Source of the DNA: G039029935 sp039029935
Lineage (GTDB): Bacteria; Chloroflexota; Anaerolineae; Caldilineales; Caldilineaceae
NCBI GenBank assembly: GCA_039029935.1
Contig: JBCCFC010000476.1
Location: forward strand, 1 to 9,345
Reading direction: 5' to 3'
Length of the DNA: 9,345 bases
Shown here piece by piece: positions 1-6,773 of the stretch. The notes under the pieces are model-generated. The model made no database searches, was not told the DNA's origin, and worked only from the letters and a program-made list of their open reading frames with translations. Position 1 is the stretch's first letter, and every line of letters begins with the position of its first letter. Made by a program: the position numbers and the translations under genes.

Positions 1-1
1 A

Positions 2-1369
2 ACAAGACATATTGGCACCCTTCTTTATCACAAAATTACATCGATTCGCTTAGATGGACCTTGGGTATTAATTCTTGGATTTGCGCTCATTATCCTCATT
101 GGAGCCGCATTGTTAAAATTACCGTGGTCGGCGGCCCCTAATGTCACGATTACATGGGAGGAAGCATTTTTTACAGCGACCAGTGCGACCACTGTCACGG
201 GGCTTGCAGTACGCAATACGGCCAATGATTTCTCACGCTTTGGACAAGTCATTATCTTGCTCTTGTTACAACTTGGCGGCGTAGGTTTCATCGCACTTAG
301 CGTACTCCTATTTAGAATCATAGGGCGGCGCGTACGCCTTGGTACACGATTTATTGTCCAGCAAAGTTTAGGGACTAATCATGCGAGCGGGGTACTCCAA
401 TTAGCACTCTATGTTCTTGGTGTCACGCTTATCCTAGAAGGCACAGGGGCGTTGATGCTCTGGCTGCGTTGGCGTACAGTCTTACCTGGTGGTGAAGCTT
501 TGTGGTATGCTATCTTTCACTCCATCAGCAGCTACTGCAATGCCGGATTCGATCTCTTTGGTGGCTCATCCTATGATACACTCTTTGGTTTTGGGACAGA
601 TTGGTTCACGCTAGCGATCATGGGTGGGCTGATTACGCTGGGCAGTTTTGGCATCACTGTGATGTATGATCTGTGGAGCTATCGCAGCGATCACATTTTG
701 GGACTCAACACGCGGTTTACACTTTTGCTCACAGCCATATTAACTGTCATCGGCTTTATTGTCATCATGCTTGATCGCCGCCTCTATCAAGATATCATGC
801 CAGATAGTACCTTCTGGGAACAGTCGGTGGTGGGCTTGTTTACCATTATCTCCACTCGTACAGCAGGGTTGACTATCATTGATCTGGAGCAACTGAATGA
901 CGCCACCCAAATGATCATCATGATGTGGATGTTTATTGGGGGGGCACCAGCAAGTATGGCAGGTGGTGTCAGCATCAGCACCATTGCCGTCTTACTTATG
1001 GCCGTCATTGCCACCGCCAGAGGCAATGATGAAGCAGTGGTCTTTCAGCGCACCTTGCCCACAGAAACCATCGCCAAGGCGGTGGCGATCATGACGGTTA
1101 GTCTGTTGGTGGTGATTCTTGTCACCTTCATCATCGACACCCACCACGAAAGGGACATTTATCGCGTTGTCTTTGAAGTGATCAGTGCATTCTCCAATAC
1201 GGGCTACTCACTCAACTTTACCAGCGAACTCACCTCGCTTGATCGATATCTCATCATCTTCACCATGTTTTGGGGGCGTCTTGGCCCTCTGACCATTGTC
1301 GTCGCTCTCGCCCAAAGTGAACATCCACATTTAATTCGCTATCCAGAAGAACCAGTGATGCTTGGGTAG
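2..1369 (+). CDS. ktrB: KtrB/TrkH-family potassium uptake channel subunit (5' end outside window)
   Basis: The frame is open from base 2 with no start codon in a plausible position, so this is the C-terminal 455 residues. An internal ATG at 110 falls inside a membrane segment and is not the true start. KtrB/TrkH proteins are membrane channels for K+ uptake built from four M1-P-M2 repeats. The visible filter regions are SATTVTGLAV (fragment residues 61-70), SSYCNAGF (about 176-183), IISTRTAGL (about 282-290) and SNTGYS (about 398-403), each with the expected filter glycine. IGGAPASMAGG (about 312-322) corresponds to the conserved GGSPGSTAGG segment. The ending GRLGPLT...RYPEEPVMLG matches KtrB tails better than long TrkH proteins. 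KtrB normally works with a cytosolic RCK partner (KtrA). None follows here, so it may lie upstream or elsewhere. The next gene starts 137 bases downstream and is unrelated. Confidence 0.88.
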   Translation, partial: TRHIGTLLYHKITSIRLDGPWVLILGFALIILIGAALLKLPWSAAPNVTITWEEAFFTATSATTVTGLAVRNTANDFSRFGQVIILLLLQLGGVGFIALSVLLFRIIGRRVRLGTRFIVQQSLGTNHASGVLQLALYVLGVTLILEGTGALMLWLRWRTVLPGGEALWYAIFHSISSYCNAGFDLFGGSSYDTLFGFGTDWFTLAIMGGLITLGSFGITVMYDLWSYRSDHILGLNTRFTLLLTAILTVIGFIVIMLDRRLYQDIMPDSTFWEQSVVGLFTIISTRTAGLTIIDLEQLNDATQMIIMMWMFIGGAPASMAGGVSISTIAVLLMAVIATARGNDEAVVFQRTLPTETIAKAVAIMTVSLLVVILVTFIIDTHHERDIYRVVFEVISAFSNTGYSLNFTSELTSLDRYLIIFTMFWGRLGPLTIVVALAQSEHPHLIRYPEEPVMLG

Positions 1370-1506
1370 CGGTTAGATGAATATTTGGCGTATCAGTACA
1401 GGAAGATTGGTCGAATGGGGCAATCTAGGCGACCTCAAAACAATCACTACTATCAAAAAAAATGTTCAATTTTACTTATTTTACATAAAACACGGAGAGT
1501 AACACG

Positions 1507-2751
1507 ATGAATTATGACATTCAGGCCATTCGCGCTCAATTTCCAGCCCTACATGAATCCTTCAATGGGCGTCCCGCTGTCTTTTTTGACAATCCCGGTG
1601 GCACACAGGTTCCACAAATGGTGATTGACGCTGTGACGGACTACTATACACGTCGCAATGCCAACGTACATGGTGCATTTATCACCAGCCAGCGCACGGA
1701 CGAGACGGTTGATAATGCACGACAGGCGATGGCAGACCTGCTTGGGGCAGACACCGACGAGATTGTCTTTGGCAATAACATGACCAGTTTGGCCTTTCAA
1801 CTGAGCCACTCATTGGCGGCTGAACTCCAAGCTGGGGACGAGATTGTGATCACTCGACTTGACCATGAGGGTAATGTCAGTCCTTGGCTAATGTTGGCAC
1901 AGGATACAGGGGCGCAGATACGGTGGGTAGACTTTGACATGGAAACCTGTACGCTAGATATGGCACACATGGCCTCGCTGATTAATTCAAAGACAAAGTT
2001 GGTTGCGGTTGGCTATGCCAGCAACGCAACGGGGACCATCAACAATGTCAAACAGGCAGTGCAGTTGGCGCACAGTCAAGGGGCCTATGCCTTTGTCGAT
2101 GCTGTGCAATATGCACCACATGGGCTGATTGACGTGAAGGATTTGGACTGTGACTTCCTCGCCTGTAGTGCCTACAAGTTCTTTGGTCCCCATGTGGGTG
2201 TTCTCTATGGCAAGCGTGAGCATATGAATCGAATGCGCAGCTATCAAGTGCGCACAGCCGAAAAGCAGTCACCCGATAAATGGGAGACGGGAACCAAGAA
2301 CCATGAAGGGCTGGCGGGTGTGGCTGCGGCTGTTGATTACATTGCCAGCGTTGGTGTTAACTATGGCATGGTAGCGGCGGGAGCGAGTCGGCGTGAAAAA
2401 TTGCGCGCCGCGTGGAGTGTGATTCAACGCTACGAAAAATTGCTGGTCGATAAGCTATTGACTGGACTGGACCTACTGCCCAATGTACGTGTCTATGGCA
2501 TCACCAGCCGCTTTGACTTTGAGCAGCGCGTCGCCACCGTCGCCATCCGCAAAGAAGGAACCACACCGCAGCAATTGGCGCAAGCATTGGCAGCGGAGAA
2601 TGTGTTTGTGACTGAGGGCAATTTCTATGCATTGTCCGTCACGGAACGGCTGGGTGTTGAATTGAGTGGTGGGCTGCTACGGATTGGGTTGGCACACTAT
2701 AATACGGTGGAAGAGATTGAGCAGTGTTTGCGTGTTTTGGCGGAAGTATAG
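1507..2751 (+). CDS. PLP-dependent class V aminotransferase-fold protein (cysteine desulfurase-like, catalytic Cys loop absent)
   Basis: This 414-residue protein has the SufS/CsdA fold length and motifs. FFDNPGGTQVP (26-36) is the N-terminal signature, H120 in RLDHEGN is the likely ring-stacking His, D198 in FVDAVQ should contact the pyridine nitrogen of PLP, and K224 in CSAYKFFGPH is the expected Schiff-base lysine. The ending LRIGLAHYNTVEEI is typical of the VC1184-type subgroup of cysteine desulfurase-like proteins. Where true SufS/CsdA enzymes carry a Cys in a GHHCAQP-type loop, this protein reads EGNFYALSVTERLG (370-383) with no Cys, so desulfurase activity is doubtful and the substrate is unknown. 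GGAGAG at 1494-1499 is a ribosome-binding site 7 bases before the ATG. No suf, isc or moe genes are adjacent, so context gives no pathway. The following 327-base spacer suggests a separate transcript from the binding-protein genes. Confidence 0.87.
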   Translation: MNYDIQAIRAQFPALHESFNGRPAVFFDNPGGTQVPQMVIDAVTDYYTRRNANVHGAFITSQRTDETVDNARQAMADLLGADTDEIVFGNNMTSLAFQLSHSLAAELQAGDEIVITRLDHEGNVSPWLMLAQDTGAQIRWVDFDMETCTLDMAHMASLINSKTKLVAVGYASNATGTINNVKQAVQLAHSQGAYAFVDAVQYAPHGLIDVKDLDCDFLACSAYKFFGPHVGVLYGKREHMNRMRSYQVRTAEKQSPDKWETGTKNHEGLAGVAAAVDYIASVGVNYGMVAAGASRREKLRAAWSVIQRYEKLLVDKLLTGLDLLPNVRVYGITSRFDFEQRVATVAIRKEGTTPQQLAQALAAENVFVTEGNFYALSVTERLGVELSGGLLRIGLAHYNTVEEIEQCLRVLAEV

Positions 2752-2794
2752 AATAGCCTTACAGACCTGCCTCTAAGTCGTAAAGAAATCGTCT

Positions 2795-2823
2795 TTGACA
2801 AATTTAAACGATTGTTTTATAGT
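2795..2823 (+). promoter_or_regulatory. Near-consensus sigma-70 promoter upstream of the first binding-protein gene
   Basis: TTGACA (2795-2800) matches the -35 consensus at all six bases. A 17-base spacer separates it from TATAGT (2818-2823), which matches the -10 consensus at five of six. The orientation drives the binding-protein cluster. Predicted initiation is near 2830, leaving a leader of about 250 nt. In AT-rich DNA a match this good can occur by chance, and the housekeeping sigma factor of this organism is assumed to use this consensus. Confidence 0.55.
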
Positions 2824-3010
2824 CATCGTAAAGATTATATGAATAGGTCGAATTGATCAGCGTAAGGCACAATAAAGCTGTCTAAATTCCTCTGATAATT
2901 AAAGATTGATAAATGACCTTTAATGTTCACCTATTTGTGTTCTTCCACAATATCAACTACATTGCAATTATTTTGTTGTGTTGAAGTCCCTTACCCCAAC
3001 TACCTAAAAT

Positions 3011-3042
3011 AATGATGTTACATCATTGCGTATTGTGCGCAA
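3011..3042. promoter_or_regulatory. Two abutting operator-like palindromes upstream of the first binding-protein gene
   Basis: AATGATG-tta-CATCATT (3011-3027) has perfect 7-base arms around a 3-base centre. It overlaps by two bases TTGCG-N7-CGCAA (3026-3042), with perfect 5-base arms. Both lie 37-68 bases before the start codon. The second includes a possible -35 (TTGCGT, 3026-3031) placed 17 bases before TAAAAA (3049-3054). Dyads of this size fit dimeric repressor or activator sites, for example GntR- or LacI-like. No regulator gene is in the window, so the binder is unknown. Confidence 0.45.
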
Positions 3043-3078
3043 CTTGCATAAAAATAAACCTAACAAGAAGGAGAATGT

Positions 3079-4638
3079 ATGTTTAGGAGTAAATGGGCCA
3101 AACTGCTATCAATAGCTCTTTTGGCATTAATTGTTGCTGCCTGTGCAGCACCTGGACCAGCAGACACTGGTGACGCTGGGGTAGATTCATCCGCAGACGG
3201 CGGTGAAGAGGTTGTTGAGCGTGGACACCTCAACATCTCAGACGACTACTCATTTGGTCTCGCAACCACACTTGATCCACACAATCCAAATCGTTACTAT
3301 CCAACCACAATTATGTCCTTTGAGACACTTGTCACAAAAGATAAAGATGGCAACCTTGTACCAGCATTAGCCGAATCTTGGACACCCAATGAAGATGCCA
3401 GCCAATGGGTATTAAAACTGCGTGAAGGTGTTCTTTTCCATGATGGTGCAGAAATGGTTGCAGCCGACGTTGCCTATTCATTGATGCGTCTCAAAGACCC
3501 AGAGGTCAACTCACCACTCGTTGCCACATTTGAAATCATCAGCAGTGCCGAAGCGACAAGTGACTATGAAGTTACAGTAAATCTGGACCCAGCCAATGTT
3601 GACCTACCTGAACTGCTGACGGCCTATCAGGCGACTGTCATGCGTGATGGTGCTGGCGATACGGTTTCAGAGGACCCAGTTGGTACAGGTCCATTCGTAT
3701 TGGATGTTGAAGACATCGCTGGCGTCAGCGAATTTGTTGCCTTTGATGATTATTGGGGCGGACCACCTAAATTAGGTTCAGCCAGTGTGATTGCCATTTC
3801 AGACAACGAGGCACGCGTCCAAGCGATGCTGGCTGGTCAGATTGACTACCTGGGTGTCAGTGCAGACCAAGTTCTGCTCTTTGAGGGCAACGACGAGATT
3901 GTTATCCAAGATATTCCTGGCGGCGGTTGGAACGCATTGGTCATGCGCACGGATACACCACCATTTGACGATGCCCGTGTACGTAGAGCCATCCGTGTCG
4001 CTGCGGATCGCGAAGAAATCATTGCACAGACATTGAACGGACGTGGCATTGTTAGCTGTGACCATCCTGTATGGACAGGCGACATTTATCGTACTGAGAT
4101 CGACTGCCCACAGGATATTGAGTTGGCAAAATCATTGTTAGCAGAGGCTGGGTATCCAGATGGCATTGAAGTCGACATCTATACCAGTCCACTGGTGGCA
4201 GAATGGCCTGCGTTCCTTGAAACCTATCAAGCACAGGCTGCAAAAGCGGGTATCACGCTCAACATCATCCAAGCTCCATCTGATGGATATTGGTCAGAAG
4301 TGTGGATGGTCGAATCATTCTCGACAACGGGTTGGTTTGAGCGCCCAGCACCACAAATTTTGAATGAAGCCTATCGCGGTGGTGCAGCATGGAATGAAAC
4401 CTATTACAGCAATCCTGATTTTGATGCGCTCTTAGACGCAGCAGCGTCGGAGGTTGATGAAGCCGCACGGCTTGATCTCTACGCACAGCTACAAACTACG
4501 CTCTGGGAAGATGGTGGTTCGTTGATTCCATATCATATCAATGGCGTCCGCGTGGTCAGCAACTGTATTTCGGGTCTTGATCCAATGAATGATGTACATA
4601 CCGACTTCTCACAGATTGAAAAATCATCAGACTGTTAG
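3079..4638 (+). CDS. ABC transporter substrate-binding lipoprotein, family 5 (DppA/OppA-like), paralog 1
   Basis: This 519-residue extracytoplasmic binding protein is for a peptide/nickel-type ABC importer. The signal peptide (1-21) ends in VAAC, so C22 should be lipidated and anchor the protein. Residues 23-48 form a Gly/Ala/Asp-rich tether. The family 5 fold begins at HLNISDDYSF. LDPHNPNR (65-72) and AESWTPNEDASQWVLKLREG (98-117) lead into FHDGAEMVAADVAYSLMR, the classic family signature region. PPFDDARVRRAIRVAADREEI (294-314) and WEDGGSLIPY (476-485) are also typical. Four mature-part cysteines (327, 343, 496 and the last residue, 519) are conserved in all three paralogs and may form two disulfides. 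AAGGAG sits 5 bases before the ATG. Ligand is not predictable from sequence alone. This copy is about 75-80% identical by eye to the next two and is the most divergent. Confidence 0.92.
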   Translation: MFRSKWAKLLSIALLALIVAACAAPGPADTGDAGVDSSADGGEEVVERGHLNISDDYSFGLATTLDPHNPNRYYPTTIMSFETLVTKDKDGNLVPALAESWTPNEDASQWVLKLREGVLFHDGAEMVAADVAYSLMRLKDPEVNSPLVATFEIISSAEATSDYEVTVNLDPANVDLPELLTAYQATVMRDGAGDTVSEDPVGTGPFVLDVEDIAGVSEFVAFDDYWGGPPKLGSASVIAISDNEARVQAMLAGQIDYLGVSADQVLLFEGNDEIVIQDIPGGGWNALVMRTDTPPFDDARVRRAIRVAADREEIIAQTLNGRGIVSCDHPVWTGDIYRTEIDCPQDIELAKSLLAEAGYPDGIEVDIYTSPLVAEWPAFLETYQAQAAKAGITLNIIQAPSDGYWSEVWMVESFSTTGWFERPAPQILNEAYRGGAAWNETYYSNPDFDALLDAAASEVDEAARLDLYAQLQTTLWEDGGSLIPYHINGVRVVSNCISGLDPMNDVHTDFSQIEKSSDC

Positions 4639-4642
4639 TTAC

Positions 4643-4670
4643 CAGTAGGTCAGTAGGTCGGTAGGTCGGT
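4643..4670 (+). repeat. 8-base tandem repeats just after the stop of paralog 1
   Basis: Units CAGTAGGT, CAGTAGGT, CGGTAGGT and a partial CGGT run head to tail, starting four bases after the TAG stop. More degenerate GGT-rich copies continue to about 4690. An inverted copy lies beyond the MITE-like element at 4888-4902. Confidence 0.7.
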
Positions 4671-4902
4671 CAATGTTCGGTGGGTCGGTTCAGATACGAC
4701 TACATACTAGAGTTGTTGCAAAATAAGCTCATGGGATTGCAAATCCCATGCTAGAACAGAAAACCTGTTAAAACAGGTTATATACAGTGCATTACAGTAT
4801 ACTTCAGTATACTTCCCATAATAGACACCGAATTCGGGTGCCCTTTGGGCGCGGTGGTGGCTTTTATTTTGCAACAACTCTACTGATTACCGACCTACTG
4901 AC
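4649..4902. repeat. Outer 15-base inverted repeat enclosing the MITE-like element
   Basis: GTCAGTAGGTCGGTA (4649-4663) is perfectly complementary to TACCGACCTACTGAC (4888-4902). Removing the MITE-like element and one short flanking duplication would leave a loop of roughly 48 bases. That resembles the hairpin after paralog 3 in layout, so this looks like an older host hairpin that was later interrupted. Confidence 0.65.
4709..4881. mobile_element. MITE-like element, about 173 bp, with 18-base terminal inverted repeats
   Basis: AGAGTTGTTGCAAAATAA (4709-4726) and its exact reverse complement (4864-4881) bound a non-coding segment. The flanks show ACT directly outside both ends (4706-4708 and 4882-4884), a possible 3-base target duplication. 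With the boundary shifted by one base, TA/TA is an alternative. ACT would fit the ANT duplications of the ISL2 group of IS5-family elements, and TA would fit IS630/Tc1-mariner. The interior is a chain of palindromes: a 9-bp stem at 4730-4750, an 8-bp stem at 4762-4779, a tandem CAGTATACTT pair (4795-4814), CCGAATTCGG (4828-4837) and GCCC-ttt-GGGC (4840-4850). There is no transposase, so it would need one supplied in trans. A short + strand ORF crossing it (4787-4972) runs through repeats and has no recognisable protein features. Confidence 0.75.
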
Positions 4903-4984
4903 TACGGGGGAACCCTCTGGGTCCACTGAATCACCACATCTAACCATTCGGCATAAAAATTACTACAGTTAAAGGACAGACTAC

Positions 4985-6553
4985 ATGTTTAAAAGCAAAT
5001 TTGCAAAACTATTACTGATTGCGGCATTAGCCTTGATGATAGCTGCATGTTCCGCACCAGCACCTGCACCAAGCGGTGATACAGGCTCTGGCGACGCTGC
5101 CGCTGCTGATGATGGTGGCGAAGAGATGACCGAACGCGGTCATCTGAACATTTCTGACGACTACTCATTTGGTCTCGCTACGACCTTGGACCCACACAAT
5201 CCAAATCGTTTCTATGTACATACACTGATGGCCTTCGAAACGTTGGTTGCCAAGGAAGCCGATGGGACATTGATTCCAGCATTGGCCGAATCGTGGACAC
5301 CAAATGACGATGCCAGCGAATGGGTCTTCAAGCTGCGTGAGGGTGTCATGTTCCATGATGGTTCAGAGATGATGGGCGCAGATGTCGCCTATTCATTGCT
5401 CCGTCTTTTGGACCCAGAAGTCAACTCACCACTACTGGCAACGTTTGCCATTGTGCAGGATGTTCAAGCCACTGGCGATTATGAAGTGACCGTCAGTTTG
5501 GACCCACCCAATGTGGATTTGCCAGAATTGTTGACAGCCTACCAAGCGGCCATCATGCGTGAGAACGGCGGCGACACGGTCGAAGAAGATGGCATTGGTA
5601 CAGGTCCATACATGCTGGAAACCTTGGACATTGCGGGTGTCACCGAGATGGTTTCGTTTGACGATTACTGGGCTGGACTGCCAGGTGTGGCTTCAGCCAG
5701 CCTCATCGCTATCTCAGACGCCGAAGCGCGCGTCCAAGCCATGCTTTCTAAGCAGATTGATTTCTTGCTTGTCAGCCCCGACCAAGTATTGCTCTTTGAA
5801 GGGAACGACGACTTTACCATTCAGGACATTCCTGGTGGCGCGTGGCAGGCAATGGTCATGCGCACGGACACGCCACCATTTGACGATCCACGTGTTCGCA
5901 AAGCGATCCGTGTTGCTGCCGACCGCGAAGAGATCATCGCACAGGCACTCGATGGACGTGGTATCGTCACGTGTGACCATCCAATCTGGACAGGCGACAT
6001 CTATCGTGCCGACATTGATTGTCCACAGGACATTGAATTAGCAAAGTCACTCTTGGCCGAAGCGGGCTATCCAGATGGCATTGACATTGACATCTATACC
6101 AGCCCATTGGCGGCTGAGTGGCCTGCGATGTTAGAGACCTATCAAGCACAGGCCGCAGAAGCAGGCATCCGCCTCAACATCATCCAGACACCTTCTGACG
6201 GTTTCTGGTCAGAAGTTTGGATGACCGAATCATTCGCCACCACAAGCTGGGGTGAGCGCTCTGCTGCGCAGATTTTGCCAGAAGCCTATCGTGGCGGCGC
6301 ATCTTGGAACGAAACCTATTACAACAACCCAGAATTTGACGCATTGCTCGACGCTGCTGCCTCTGAGGTTGATGATGAAGCACGTATCGCGATTTACCAA
6401 GAGTTGCAGAACATTCTATGGGAAGACGGTGGCTCATTGGTTCCATATAACCTGAACCAGATTCGTGTGGTCAGCAACTGTATTTCTGGTATCCCACCAA
6501 TGAATCCATTCCACGTCGATTTCTCACAGATCGTTGTGGACCCAGATTGTTAG
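4985..6553 (+). CDS. ABC transporter substrate-binding lipoprotein, family 5 (DppA/OppA-like), paralog 2
   Basis: This 522-residue lipoprotein has a signal peptide ending IAAC (C22) and a tether slightly longer than its neighbours' (about 23-51). The full family 5 domain follows. AESWTPNDDASEWVFKLREG then FHDGSEMMGADVAYSL is the signature region, and PPFDDPRVRKAIRVAADREEI and WEDGGSLVPY are conserved. After the shared LDPHNPNRF it reads YVH (77-79), where paralog 1 has YPT and paralog 3 has LMY. In this fold, that part of the N-terminal lobe lies near the ligand cleft, so ligand preference may differ. Cysteines 330, 346, 499 and 522 match those of the other copies, with Cys again the final residue. 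AAAGGA at 4971-4976 precedes the ATG by 8 bases. It is about 90% identical by eye to paralog 3, with several perfectly conserved DNA runs of about 40 bases, indicating recent duplication or gene conversion. Confidence 0.92.
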   Translation: MFKSKFAKLLLIAALALMIAACSAPAPAPSGDTGSGDAAAADDGGEEMTERGHLNISDDYSFGLATTLDPHNPNRFYVHTLMAFETLVAKEADGTLIPALAESWTPNDDASEWVFKLREGVMFHDGSEMMGADVAYSLLRLLDPEVNSPLLATFAIVQDVQATGDYEVTVSLDPPNVDLPELLTAYQAAIMRENGGDTVEEDGIGTGPYMLETLDIAGVTEMVSFDDYWAGLPGVASASLIAISDAEARVQAMLSKQIDFLLVSPDQVLLFEGNDDFTIQDIPGGAWQAMVMRTDTPPFDDPRVRKAIRVAADREEIIAQALDGRGIVTCDHPIWTGDIYRADIDCPQDIELAKSLLAEAGYPDGIDIDIYTSPLAAEWPAMLETYQAQAAEAGIRLNIIQTPSDGFWSEVWMTESFATTSWGERSAAQILPEAYRGGASWNETYYNNPEFDALLDAAASEVDDEARIAIYQELQNILWEDGGSLVPYNLNQIRVVSNCISGIPPMNPFHVDFSQIVVDPDC

Positions 6554-6559
6554 TTTTTA

Positions 6560-6587
6560 GTTGAAAGTTGAAAGTGGATAGTTGATA
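6560..6587 (+). repeat. Heptamer tandem repeat after the stop of paralog 2
   Basis: Four 7-base units run head to tail: GTTGAAA, GTTGAAA, GTGGATA, GTTGATA, starting six bases after the stop codon. An inverted partner TCAACTAA (6611-6618) can pair with TTAGTTGA (6557-6564). TCAACTA (6611-6617) can alternatively pair with TAGTTGA (6579-6585). A run of five T follows shortly after (6620-6624), so a weak terminator is possible. Confidence 0.6.
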
Positions 6588-6622
6588 GTTATTCAGTGCT
6601 ACTTACCCTGTCAACTAAGTTT

Positions 6623-6709
6623 TTCGGTATTGTCATTCCTAAGAGGTCAGGAATCCACGTTGACGTAACACTGGATTCCTGACCTCTCAGGAATGACTAA
6701 AATACTGAA
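6623..6709. repeat. 87-base imperfect inverted repeat (GTCATTCC...GGAATGAC type)
   Basis: Arms of 26 bases (6632-6657 and 6672-6697) pair with one mismatch around a 14-base loop. Beyond a small bulge, TTCGGTATT (6623-6631) pairs with AATACTGAA (6701-6709) with one mismatch. The left arm starts GTCATTCC and ends GGAATCCA. GTCATTCC/GGAATCC palindromes of this kind are widespread dispersed intergenic repeats in many bacteria. As RNA it would form a very stable hairpin between paralogs 2 and 3 and could trim or protect mRNA ends. There is no long U-run directly after it, so it is not a classical terminator. Confidence 0.75.
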
Positions 6710-6722
6710 TTATCTACCTAGC

Positions 6723-6751
6723 TTGCGACTCTGATAATTTATCGTAAAAAT
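6723..6751 (+). promoter_or_regulatory. Possible promoter of paralog 3 shared in layout with paralog 1
   Basis: TTGCGA (6723-6728) is followed after 16 bases by TAAAAAT (6745-6751), 29 bases before the start codon. Paralog 1 has TTGCGT (3026-3031), a 17-base spacer and TAAAAAT (3049-3055), 30 bases before its start. The hexamers match consensus only partly, so this rests on conservation between copies. Confidence 0.35.
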
Positions 6752-6760
6752 CACGACAAT

Positions 6761-6765
6761 AAGGA
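6761..6765 (+). promoter_or_regulatory. Ribosome-binding site that decides the start of paralog 3
   Basis: AAGGA here lies 8 bases before the ATG at 6774. An upstream in-frame ATG at 6765 overlaps this site and would leave no usable Shine-Dalgarno sequence. The 6774 start also gives MFKNKFAKLL, aligning with MFRSKWAKLL and MFKSKFAKLL of the sister genes. Confidence 0.75.
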
Positions 6766-6773
6766 TGAATTAC

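Larger units (their letters stand above)
2752..3078. other. 327-base AT-rich intergenic leader region of the binding-protein cluster
   Basis: No convincing ORF or RNA gene is visible here. The region is AT-rich and holds a near-consensus sigma-70 promoter (2795-2823), an ATTGCAAT palindrome near 2961-2970, and two adjacent palindromes at 3011-3042. AAGGAG at 3068-3073 is the ribosome-binding site for the gene at 3079. I recognise no known riboswitch class. If transcription starts near 2830, the 5' leader would be about 250 nt. Confidence 0.6.

Noticed and set aside
1404..1434. Possible terminator after ktrB (AGATTG/CAATCT or GGTCG/CGACC pairings)
   Set aside because: Stems are only 5-6 bp with loops above 10 bases, they exclude each other, and no T-run follows.
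2752..3078. Riboswitch in the leader of paralog 1
   Set aside because: The leader could be long enough, but no conserved core of a known class is recognisable; only short dyads are seen.
4643..4690. CRISPR-like array
   Set aside because: The 8-base units are contiguous with no spacers, and no cas genes are present.
4798..4813. Outward promoter in the MITE-like element (two TATACT hexamers)
   Set aside because: No acceptable -35 hexamer lies 16-18 bases upstream of either; the TATACT copies are explained by the tandem CAGTATACTT palindromes.
4787..4972. Short + strand ORF of 61 codons across the MITE-like element
   Set aside because: It runs through tandem repeats, palindromes and the terminal repeat, has no ribosome-binding site, and shows no protein-like pattern.
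5559..6041. 160-codon + strand ORF inside paralog 2
   Set aside because: It overlaps the well-supported binding-protein frame and is a frame shadow; a similar shadow occurs in paralog 1 because the sequences are related.
6765..6773. Upstream ATG start for paralog 3
   Set aside because: It overlaps the ribosome-binding site, and the sister proteins align with the ATG at 6774.
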